A stretch of 64,000 nt of DNA, taken from Bacillota bacterium (GTDB taxonomy: Bacteria > Bacillota > SHA-98 > UBA4971). Of the stretch, positions 57,203-64,000 are shown in pieces; the stretch's first letter is position 1, and each line of letters begins with the position of its first letter. The stretch spans positions 124,001 through 188,000 of the forward strand of contig DUSX01000004.1 of assembly GCA_012842395.1 (NCBI GenBank). The letters are read 5' to 3'. Below the pieces are notes generated by a model, which was given only the letters and a program-made list of their open reading frames with translations, did not search any database and was not told where the DNA came from. The translations under genes were made by a program, and so were the position numbers.

Positions 57203-57826
57203 TCAGGCCTCACAGGCGCACGGCTTCTCGATGCCCTCTCCCAGCTCGAATCTGGCGAACCGTCGCACCTGGACCTTCTCCCCAGTCTTCGCTGACACCT
57301 CGGCCACGAGATCGCCTATGGTCTTCTCAGGGTCTCTGATGTAGGGCTGCTCGAGCAGGCAAACCTCGGTGTAGAACTTCTTGAGCCTGCCCTCAACGAT
57401 CTTAGCGACGACCGCCTCAGGCTTTCCCTCGTTCAGGGCCTGCGCGCGGTATATAGCCCGCTCGCTCTCAAGAACCGATTCCGGCACATCAGCGCTGGAC
57501 ACGTAGAGGGGCTTGCTCGCGGCGACCTGAAGCGCGACTTCCCTTGCCAGGTGCCGGAAGTCGTCCGTGCGCGCCACGAAATCCGTCTCGCAATTGACCT
57601 CCACCAGCACGCCGATCTTGCCTCCGAGGTGGATGTATGCCTCAACCACGCCCTCGGCCGCGATCCTGCCCGCCCTCTTATGCATCTTCGCGAGGCCCTT
57701 CTCGCGCAGGTACGCGATGGCCTTCTCCATGTCGCCTCCGGTTTCCTCCAGGGCCTTTTTGCAGTCCATCATTCCGGCCCCAGTTCTCTCCCGGAGTTCC
57801 TTGATGTCCTCGGCTGTCACAGCCAC
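57203..57826 (-). CDS. tsf: Elongation factor Ts
   Basis: 207 aa. N-terminal UBA-like domain with [38 protein letters not shown], core [13 protein letters not shown]. Guanine-nucleotide exchange for EF-Tu. Short form of the family (about 200 aa) with a single core subdomain, rather than the 280-295 aa enterobacterial form. 21 nt after rpsB. Confidence 0.97.
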   Translation of the reverse strand: MAVTAEDIKELRERTGAGMMDCKKALEETGGDMEKAIAYLREKGLAKMHKRAGRIAAEGVVEAYIHLGGKIGVLVEVNCETDFVARTDDFRHLAREVALQVAASKPLYVSSADVPESVLESERAIYRAQALNEGKPEAVVAKIVEGRLKKFYTEVCLLEQPYIRDPEKTIGDLVAEVSAKTGEKVQVRRFARFELGEGIEKPCACEA

Positions 57827-57847
57827 AAGCGCTACCTCCTCGCAAGT

Positions 57848-58714
57848 CTACCGCTCGGTGTCGTCGTCGCGCACCGTGGCGTGATCGTCGTTGTCAACCT
57901 CTGCGACCTCGAGGTCCAGGGGCATCTCGACGACGTCTGTTGCGTCATCGGCATACTCGCCTTCAAGCTCGTGTTCGTGGATCTCCCCGGCCACCGAACC
58001 CTCCTGCGCCTCGGCCGCAAGCGCCGCGTCACGACCCTCAAGGCCCTCTATGACCGCGTCAGCCATCTTCCCGCAAATGAGCTTCACGGCGCGGATAGCG
58101 TCGTCGTTCCCAGGGATCACGTAGTCGACCTCGTCGGGGTCGCAGTTGGTGTCGACGATCCCCACGACGGGTATGCCAAGCTTCCTCGCTTCCTGCACTG
58201 CTATTCTCTCCTTACGCGGATCAACCACGAAAACGGCTCCCGGCAGCCCAGACATCTCGCGAATGCCACCGAGGAACCGCTCGAGCTTCGCTTTCTCCTT
58301 CATGAGGTGCATGACTTCTTTCTTCGGAAGGACCTCGAACGACCCATCCGCCTGCATGCTCTCCAGCATCCGGAGACGCTCGATTCGCTTTCGAATGGTC
58401 CGGAAGTTGGTGAGCATCCCACCGAGCCAGCGTTCGTTCACGTAGAACATGCCGCAGCGTTCGGCCTCTTCCTTGACAGTGTTCCGAGCCTGTTTCTTCG
58501 TTCCCACGAACAGGATGGTGCCGCCCTCTTGCGCCACGCGCTTCACGAACTCGTAGGCCTCGTCGATCTTCCTGACTGTCTTCTGGAGGTCTATAATGTA
58601 GATGCCGTTGCGCTCGGTGAAGATGAAGGGCTTCATCTTGGGGTTCCAGCGCCTGGTCTGATGGCCGAAATGAACCCCAGCCTCGAGCAACTGCTTCATG
58701 GTGACTACTGCCAT
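57848..58714 (-). CDS. rpsB: 30S ribosomal protein S2
   Basis: 288 aa. [41 protein letters not shown] at the N-terminus and [26 protein letters not shown] later. The last about 50 residues are an acidic extension ([20 protein letters not shown]...). ATG 58714 with GGAGGTGAGATA upstream. Structured 5' leader and strong promoter upstream. Confidence 0.98.
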   Translation of the reverse strand: MAVVTMKQLLEAGVHFGHQTRRWNPKMKPFIFTERNGIYIIDLQKTVRKIDEAYEFVKRVAQEGGTILFVGTKKQARNTVKEEAERCGMFYVNERWLGGMLTNFRTIRKRIERLRMLESMQADGSFEVLPKKEVMHLMKEKAKLERFLGGIREMSGLPGAVFVVDPRKERIAVQEARKLGIPVVGIVDTNCDPDEVDYVIPGNDDAIRAVKLICGKMADAVIEGLEGRDAALAAEAQEGSVAGEIHEHELEGEYADDATDVVEMPLDLEVAEVDNDDHATVRDDDTER

Positions 58715-58760
58715 TATCTCACCTCCTCCCCCACCGGTTATCCCTCCGCCCCGTTCATCC

Positions 58761-58797
58761 CCCGACAGAACCCGTGCAAACGGGCACCGTTGTCGGG
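58761..58797 (-). promoter_or_regulatory. Bipartite hairpin in the rpsB leader
   Basis: Outer stem CCCGACA/TGTCGGG with an inner CCCGT-GCAA-ACGGG hairpin. It lies between the promoter and the rpsB SD, as expected for a ribosomal-protein autoregulatory leader, but the sequence alone does not prove binding by S2. Confidence 0.45.
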
Positions 58798-58829
58798 ATC
58801 CGGGAGCGTGCGTGCTCACACCAAGTCGT

Positions 58830-58858
58830 AGTATACCACACGACCATATCCATATCAA
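58830..58858 (-). promoter_or_regulatory. Sigma-A-type promoter of rpsB-tsf
   Basis: Minus strand TTGATA (58858-58853) and TATACT (58835-58830), 17-bp spacer, with TGG just before the -10 (extended element). About 115 nt upstream of the rpsB start. Confidence 0.85.
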
Positions 58859-58884
58859 CGAAGGCTCCCACGAAATTTGCAGGC

Positions 58885-58915
58885 CTGAATACGTGACGGC
58901 GGGCGGGGAATACCT
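58885..58915 (+). promoter_or_regulatory. Possible forespore (sigma-G/F-type) promoter of the ger operon
   Basis: TGAATA at 58885-58890, then AATACCTA at 58908-58915, a 17-bp spacer; the -35 is a perfect sigma-G hexamer but the -10 is imperfect. It would leave about 250 nt of leader before gerA. The remainder of 58859-59174 has no gene I recognise. Confidence 0.25.
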
Positions 58916-59174
58916 AAATTACGAGTGCCGGTTGGGGCATGCCTGTCCACCAGTGCACCGTGTTTTCCATAAGGGCTAGCGGGGCCGTACGGCCAGTGGA
59001 AGCGGGCCAGGCCGCTCGCCTCGCTCGCGAAGTCTCGGCGACCACTGCCGGTCGGGACACCACCTTCGACCAATGTGAAGAAGGGCTCCGGCGCACCGGC
59101 AACTATCGGCACCGCTGGCAGGATCGGCGCAGTCACGCGCAGGGTGGCTTTCTTTGGACCGGAGGCCTCCGACG

Positions 59175-61367
59175 TTGAGCTTTCTTCGGAACATCTTGAA
59201 CGAGATAGTGTCCCTCCTCTCCTTCGAAAACCCCGCACGCGAGGAGGAGTTTGTCCTCGACACGCAGCCGAAGCTCCCCGGGCTCACATCTGACGCGCCG
59301 CGGACCGGCGGCGCATCTCCAGGCGCGTCCGCAGGGCCGGACACGGGGCAGGGCAAAGCCCAGGGGCGGGAGCAAGGTACAGGCCAAGTCGGGAGGCGTG
59401 CGGCCCGCCGCGACCGGGCTCAACGGCTCTCGGCGGTCACAGCCCTCGGAGCAGCCCCGGAGCGCACCGCACGGGGGTTCCTGAGGCCAAAGAAGCTCTC
59501 CGCGGTCAGCGTCGGCGCCGACGCAGGCCGTGCCACCCTTCGGCGACGAGCGCGGAGCCCTCTTGAGATTCATGGCCCCGACGCCTTCCACGAAACGTCC
59601 GAGGAGATCCCTCCGTCGGTGAGCGGCGCGACACCGTCTCCCAAGGGGCAGCAGGAGGGTTCCTCCGAGGCCCAAGGCGCCCAAGGACAGAGCGGCGGGC
59701 AAGGGCAACAGGAGGGGGACAAGGCTGATGAGCTGAAGCCTCTCGCAGAGAACCTCCAGGCGAACCTCGGCGCGCTCAAAGAGGTCCTGCATTATGGTTT
59801 GAACTCTGATGTGATCGTGAGGGAGTTCGAGATACCTACGAGCCCGCCCACGAAGGCCGCCATCGTGTTCATGGAAGGCCTGGCGAGCAAGGACATCATC
59901 GACCTTGCGATCCTCCAGCCGCTCATGCTCATATCCAACCTGAACAAAGACCTTCGGGCCTCTGATGTCCTGGAGATCGTGGAGCGCCGTCTCCTGCCGG
60001 GCAATCAGGTATCACGCAAGCACAATCTGCGTGGCGTCGTCGAAGGGGTCATTGCCGGGACCACTTGTTTGCTCATCGAAGGATGTGCCACCGCTCTCGA
60101 AGTCGAAACCAAGTCGTGGGAACACCGGGGCGTGAGCCAGCCCACGGCGGAAATGGTGGTGCACGGCCCGCAGGAGGCCTTCAACGAGACGCTCAAGAAC
60201 AACGTGGCGCTGGTTCGAAGGCGGATGCGCACACCCGACTTGGTTAGCGAGATTCTGAAGGTGGGCACGCTGTCCAGGGTGGACTGCGCTGTGCTCTATG
60301 TGGAGGGCCTCACCAATCCCAAGTTGGTAGCTGAGGTGAAACGACGTATCAACGCCATCACGGCCGACCACATACAGGACACGGGCGTGCTCGAGCAGTT
60401 CATCGAAGACCGACCCCTCGTGCTGGTGCCGCAAACGCTGTCGACCGAGCGCCCCGACAGAATGGCGGCCTTCCTAGCCGAGGGGCACGTCGGGCTCCTC
60501 CTGGATGGAAGCCCGTTCGGCCTCATCGTCCCGGTCACGTTCTGGTCGCTGCTACACGCCGCGGAGGACCATTTCCTGAGGTGGCCCTTCGGCACGTTCC
60601 TCCGCATCGTCCGGGTGGCTGCGCTTGGAGCGGCGCTGCTGCTGCCCGCCGTGTACATAGCTGTAACGAACTTCCACCCGGAGATGATCCCCACCGATCT
60701 CCTTCTCGCTATCGCGGCAACCCGCGAGAAGGTACCCTTTCCAACGGCGGTCGAGGTCATCATCATGGAGATGTCCTTCGAGCTCATTCGAGAGGCGGGG
60801 ATCCGCGTGCCCGGCGTGATAGGACCCACGTTGGGGATAGTAGGCGCGCTCATTCTCGGTCAGGCCGCCGTCGCGGCGTCCATAGTCAGCCCGATCCTTG
60901 TTATAATCGTCGCCCTGACAGCCCTTGGTTCCTTCGCTATACCCAACTTCAACATGGCGTTCGCCGCGCGCATCACGCGGTTCGCCTACATCGCGCTCGC
61001 AGCGGCGTTCGGATTCTACGGCATCGCGGCGGGAGTGTTTGTTCAGATGCTCATATACGTGAGCACGAGATCTTTCGGCGTACCGTTCATGTCCCCCGTC
61101 GCCCCGTTCGCCCAATCCAGCGGCGACGTAGTCCTCCGGTACCCTTCGTGGAGCATGGAGCTGCGCCCGCCGTTCCTCCAAACCAGCCCGAGGGAGCGCC
61201 AACCCGAGGTTGCACGTGGATGGACCCAGGCCGGAGGAGTCGACGCACCCTCGCCAAGCCCGCCCCCCGTGCAACCTTCGCGAGGGGCCCGCACGAAAGC
61301 TGCGGGAACGCCGGCCCCGGCGGCCGAGCCAGGGCCGCAGGACAAGGGGGGCACGGGGCGTGCTTGA
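59175..61367 (+). CDS. gerA: Spore germinant receptor subunit A (GerA family)
   Basis: 730 aa from TTG 59175 (GGAGG 9 nt upstream); an upstream TTG at 59154 is in frame. GerA domain from about residue 190 (LKEVLHYGLNSDVIVREFEI, CTLLIEG-like strands, GLTNPKLVAEVKRRI), followed by about five membrane segments (RIVRVAALGAALLLPAVYIAVTNFH ... AFAARITRFAYIALAAAFGFYG) and a cytoplasmic tail. The N-terminal 30-185 is low-complexity Gly/Ala/Gln/Arg-rich and unusual for length. GerA proteins sense germinants at the spore inner membrane with GerB and GerC. Start of a three-gene operon. Confidence 0.92.
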   Translation: MSFLRNILNEIVSLLSFENPAREEEFVLDTQPKLPGLTSDAPRTGGASPGASAGPDTGQGKAQGREQGTGQVGRRAARRDRAQRLSAVTALGAAPERTARGFLRPKKLSAVSVGADAGRATLRRRARSPLEIHGPDAFHETSEEIPPSVSGATPSPKGQQEGSSEAQGAQGQSGGQGQQEGDKADELKPLAENLQANLGALKEVLHYGLNSDVIVREFEIPTSPPTKAAIVFMEGLASKDIIDLAILQPLMLISNLNKDLRASDVLEIVERRLLPGNQVSRKHNLRGVVEGVIAGTTCLLIEGCATALEVETKSWEHRGVSQPTAEMVVHGPQEAFNETLKNNVALVRRRMRTPDLVSEILKVGTLSRVDCAVLYVEGLTNPKLVAEVKRRINAITADHIQDTGVLEQFIEDRPLVLVPQTLSTERPDRMAAFLAEGHVGLLLDGSPFGLIVPVTFWSLLHAAEDHFLRWPFGTFLRIVRVAALGAALLLPAVYIAVTNFHPEMIPTDLLLAIAATREKVPFPTAVEVIIMEMSFELIREAGIRVPGVIGPTLGIVGALILGQAAVAASIVSPILVIIVALTALGSFAIPNFNMAFAARITRFAYIALAAAFGFYGIAAGVFVQMLIYVSTRSFGVPFMSPVAPFAQSSGDVVLRYPSWSMELRPPFLQTSPRERQPEVARGWTQAGGVDAPSPSPPPVQPSRGARTKAAGTPAPAAEPGPQDKGGTGRA

Positions 61368-62475
61368 GGAAGGCAGGATAGGCACGAATGAAGCCGTGGC
61401 GGCCACCGTATACTTTCTCGCATCGAAGCTGTTCATCTCGTTTCCGCAGCAGATGGCGACGGTGGGCCTCACGGCCGCTTGGGTGATCCCAATCATAAGC
61501 TTCAGCACCGGGGCCCTCGGATTCCTCATCATTGCCGCCCTTCTGAAGCGATACCCCGGGAAAAGCATAGTCGAGATCAGCGAGCAGATAGCCGGCCCCG
61601 TGTTCGGGAACCTCGCCACGCTCGGCTACTTCGCATTCTTCTTCGCAGCCACCATCCTTGTCATGCGGCAGTTCTCCGAGACCGTGGGCACTGCCCTCCT
61701 GCCGCGCACGCCCCTGTCGGTGATCACGGCCATATTTGTGCTCGCGACCCTAATAGCGGTTTACCTGGGCGGAGAGGCGATCACGAGGGCCGCCTTTCTC
61801 GCAGCGCCGCTCATAGTGATCACCCTCGTTTTCCTGAACATCCTGTCGCTTCCTCAGGCCAACCTCGACGCGATGTTCCCAATCTTCGGCCCTGGGCCGG
61901 GCAAGCTCCTGTACCACGGGGTCATCCACTCGGCCATCGCAGGCGAGGTCATGTTTCTGGCGGTCGTCGCCCCACAGCTCAGGGACGGCCACAAGGTGAA
62001 GACCATGGGGCTCATCGCCATAGCCATAACAACCTTCTTCACCAGCGTGTCGGTGCTCGTCTTCGTCACCGTGTTCCCATACCCGCTGTGCTTGCATATC
62101 CCGTATCCAGGGTATGAAACGAGCACCCTCATATACGTGGGCCGGTTCTTTCAGCGCGTTGAGGTAGCGTTCGTGTTCCTATGGGTCATAAGCGGGTGCA
62201 TCGAGTTGGCGCTCGGCGCTTACACTTCAACGATGATCCTCGCCCGGATGCTCAAACTTCCGATATATCGGCCGATCGTGCCCGCGGTTGCAATCATCGG
62301 CTATACGCTGGCATTCACGCCCCCGGACGTGCCGACTGCGACCAGGCTCGACTTCGAGCTCGTGAGGACGTTCGGGGGCATCGCTGTTTTCGTTGTCCCG
62401 GCACTCTTGCTCCTCGTCGCACAGGTGAGGGAGGCCCGGGGAACCAGGAGGGGGGAGCCGACGCGCGGTGCGTGA
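61360..62475 (+). CDS. gerB: Spore germinant receptor subunit B (GerB/GerKB, APC-type transporter fold)
   Basis: 371 aa, about ten membrane segments beginning NEAVAATVYFLASKLFISFPQQMATVG, the GerAB signature region. APC-superfamily germinant-binding subunit. GTG 61360 inside the gerA end (8-nt overlap), GGGGGG upstream. Confidence 0.92.
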   Translation: MLEEGRIGTNEAVAATVYFLASKLFISFPQQMATVGLTAAWVIPIISFSTGALGFLIIAALLKRYPGKSIVEISEQIAGPVFGNLATLGYFAFFFAATILVMRQFSETVGTALLPRTPLSVITAIFVLATLIAVYLGGEAITRAAFLAAPLIVITLVFLNILSLPQANLDAMFPIFGPGPGKLLYHGVIHSAIAGEVMFLAVVAPQLRDGHKVKTMGLIAIAITTFFTSVSVLVFVTVFPYPLCLHIPYPGYETSTLIYVGRFFQRVEVAFVFLWVISGCIELALGAYTSTMILARMLKLPIYRPIVPAVAIIGYTLAFTPPDVPTATRLDFELVRTFGGIAVFVVPALLLLVAQVREARGTRRGEPTRGA

Positions 62476-63880
62476 TCTGGGAGGGCGAGGCACGGGACGC
62501 GTCAGGCTCGCGTTGTCGCTGCTGGTCGTGCTCGCGGTGGCGGCGTGCACCGCGGGATGCTGGGACAGGACCGAGGTGGACGACCTCGCGTTCGTCATGG
62601 CGATCGGCCTCGACGACGCGCCCAACGACATGCTCGCCGTGACCTTCCATATAGCCGTCCCCAGGGCTGTCGCGGGCGCGGGCGGGATCGGCGGAGGCTC
62701 CGGAGGCGGAGGGGGAGGGGGAGCGGGCCAGCAGTCGAGCCTCATCACGACGCTCGTGGGCCGCTCGGTTCTGAGCCTCCTTAACCTCCTGAGCACGCAC
62801 GTGGACAGGCGCCCGAGCCTGGTTCACGGCAAAATGGTGGTCATCGGAGAGAAGCTCGCGAGGCGCGGAATAGCTCCGTACATAGGTGAGCTCGTCAGGT
62901 TCCGCGAGACGCGGAGGACGATGTTCCTCGTGGTGACCAGGGGCACCGCGAAGGAGTTCATCGAGAAGAACCGGCCTGTCCTCGAGCAGAACCCCGCGAA
63001 AAACCTGGAGCTTCTCGCGCTCGCCAATAGGCAGACGGGTTACATCCCGCCGTCCCAGATCCACCGGTTCCTCGTTGAGATGCAGTCCCTCGGAGAGGAG
63101 CCAGTCGTGATCCTCGCGGGCGTGAAGCAGGAAACGCCCGGCGGCAGGACCGAGGAGTCGCGGACAGAGGCACCTGGCGGTGCCTCCGGGGGCACGAAGG
63201 GTCAAGGCTCTTCAGAAACGGGATCCGGGGAAGGGCCCGTGAACGCGGCGAAAATGCTTCCCGTTGCCTCGCGAAGTGATTCCGACTACGTGGCAGGCGA
63301 ATCCCCGTCAGTCGGCGGAAACCCAGTGGAACTCTTGGGCGGAGCGGTGTTTAGAGGCGACCGCATGGTCGGCGAGATAACGGGGCAAGACGTCCGGGCA
63401 ATGCTGCTCCTGCGCGGCACGTTCAAGAGAGGCATCATCTGCGTTGAAGACCCGTTCGTGAAAGGCAAATACGTCTCGTGCGATATCCGCCTTGCCAGGC
63501 CTACCGAAACCACGGTGCGCAGGAACAAAGATGGGTTTCAAGTCAACGTGAAGATGATGCTGGAGGGAGAGGTCATCGGGAGCCAGAGTCTCAAGGACTA
63601 CTCCAACCCCAAGAACCTTCACGCGCTGGAAAAACGGGTGGCGGACGACCTCAAGAGAGGCTGCCGCGACCTCGTGACGAAGGCCCAGACCGAGTTCGGC
63701 GCGGACATCTTTGCGTTCGGCAACAAGGCGAGACACCTCACGAGAACATGGCGCGAGTGGGAGGAGCTCGATTGGCCGAAGAGATTCCCGCAAGCGCAGG
63801 TGAATATCGACCTAAAGCTCGACCTGCGGCGCACCGGCCTGCTCTTCAGGCCGCCCAAGCCGAGCACAGATACGACATAA
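62468..63880 (+). CDS. gerC: Spore germinant receptor lipoprotein subunit C (GerC)
   Basis: 470 aa. Signal peptide with lipobox around AACTAGC and the family marker GCWDRTEVDDLAF directly after it. Three-domain GerC fold: middle SLVHGKMVVIGEKLARRGIAPYI, later KGIICVEDPFVKGKYVSCDIRLA, C-terminal NLHALEKRVADDLKRGCRDLVTKAQTEFGADIFAFG. Two Gly/Ser-rich inserts (about 75-90 and 225-260). GTG start overlaps the gerB stop. Confidence 0.92.
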   Translation: MRDLGGRGTGRVRLALSLLVVLAVAACTAGCWDRTEVDDLAFVMAIGLDDAPNDMLAVTFHIAVPRAVAGAGGIGGGSGGGGGGGAGQQSSLITTLVGRSVLSLLNLLSTHVDRRPSLVHGKMVVIGEKLARRGIAPYIGELVRFRETRRTMFLVVTRGTAKEFIEKNRPVLEQNPAKNLELLALANRQTGYIPPSQIHRFLVEMQSLGEEPVVILAGVKQETPGGRTEESRTEAPGGASGGTKGQGSSETGSGEGPVNAAKMLPVASRSDSDYVAGESPSVGGNPVELLGGAVFRGDRMVGEITGQDVRAMLLLRGTFKRGIICVEDPFVKGKYVSCDIRLARPTETTVRRNKDGFQVNVKMMLEGEVIGSQSLKDYSNPKNLHALEKRVADDLKRGCRDLVTKAQTEFGADIFAFGNKARHLTRTWREWEELDWPKRFPQAQVNIDLKLDLRRTGLLFRPPKPSTDTT

Positions 63881-63902
63881 CTTGCTGAAGGGGGGCCTCG
63901 TC

Positions 63903-64000
63903 GTGCGAATGAGCGTCATCCTCACCACCATGCCGGTTCCGGTTGCCGTGGCGATATACACCGCGAGCTTCGGGCTGTGGCTCTTGCGGCACGGCAACAC
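63903..64000 (+). CDS. Small membrane protein of the ger operon, N-terminal part (cut by window edge)
   Basis: Open frame from GTG 63903, GGGGGG 8 nt upstream, 23 nt after gerC. The visible 32 residues read VRMSVILTTMPVPVAVAIY, then TASFGLWLLRHGN, with at least one hydrophobic helix. Many ger operons carry a fourth small membrane gene (D-type subunit), which would fit; the truncated sequence does not allow a firm call. Confidence 0.5.
   Translation, partial: MRMSVILTTMPVPVAVAIYTASFGLWLLRHGN

Noticed and set aside
57551-58831. Plus-strand open frame opposite rpsB and tsf
   Set aside because: Antisense of ribosomal genes with their own promoter and SD; no domain.

Overview
The window comes from the chromosome of a high-GC, anaerobic, endospore-forming member of the Bacillota (Firmicutes). 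Spore genes (spoIVFB with a spoIVFA-like partner, an alpha/beta-type small acid-soluble spore protein, a gerA/gerB/gerC germinant-receptor operon, a YtvI-like protein), a T-box in front of valS, and the Firmicutes gene order maf-radC-mreBCD-minCD-rodA-spoIVF-rplU-rpmA-obg all point there. Rnf, an NADH-linked [FeFe] hydrogenase, NfnAB, formate-tetrahydrofolate ligase and Rex suggest a fermentative or acetogen-like H2 metabolism. I cannot name the genus. I see no tRNA, rRNA, CRISPR array, insertion sequence or prophage. Almost everything is on the minus strand; only the SASP gene and the ger operon are on the plus strand.

Layout by rising coordinate (transcription mostly runs the other way). 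1-18.7 kb: the shape, division and ribosome block: nadD (cut by the window edge), obg, rpmA, rplU, RNase G/E, a pair of radical-SAM proteins, spoIVFB and spoIVFA-like, rodA, minE, minD, minC, mrdA, mreD, mreC, mreB, radC, maf. 18.7-25.6 kb: apbE and the rnfCDGEAB operon, with a plus-strand spore-protein gene between them. 26-36.6 kb: ndk, fhs, nfnB, nfnA, rex, and a hydrogenase operon (hydA, hydB, hydC and an extra 2Fe-2S protein) preceded by a Rex-box-like palindrome. 36.8-41.3 kb: an operon built around a group-D-like, probably sensory, [FeFe]-hydrogenase homologue with two HATPase regulators, two DRTGG-domain proteins, a PHP-domain protein and RseC. 41.4-48.1 kb: a SPOR protein, a folC gene fused to a second P-loop NTPase, nth, and valS with its T-box leader. 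48.1-58.7 kb: a glycosyltransferase, ispG, rseP, dxr, a YtvI-like protein, cdsA, uppS, a ferredoxin, frr, pyrH, tsf, rpsB. 59-64 kb: the plus-strand ger operon.

How the parts fit together (inference from the gene families): HydABC makes or consumes H2 with NADH and ferredoxin. NfnAB exchanges electrons among NADH, NADPH and ferredoxin and is translationally linked to fhs. Rnf couples ferredoxin oxidation to ion pumping, with ApbE supplying its covalent FMN. Rex reads NADH/NAD+. The HydS-like operon looks like a second sensing layer, for H2 or redox state, working through protein kinase or anti-sigma type outputs.

Most notable points: the HydS regulatory operon, in which the proton-relay Cys is replaced by Ala; a HydB that lacks the usual C-terminal ferredoxin domain; the FolC-NTPase fusion; a roughly 180-bp dispersed repeat present twice in opposite orientations; and loss of the Prp protease gene together with the L27 N-terminal extension.
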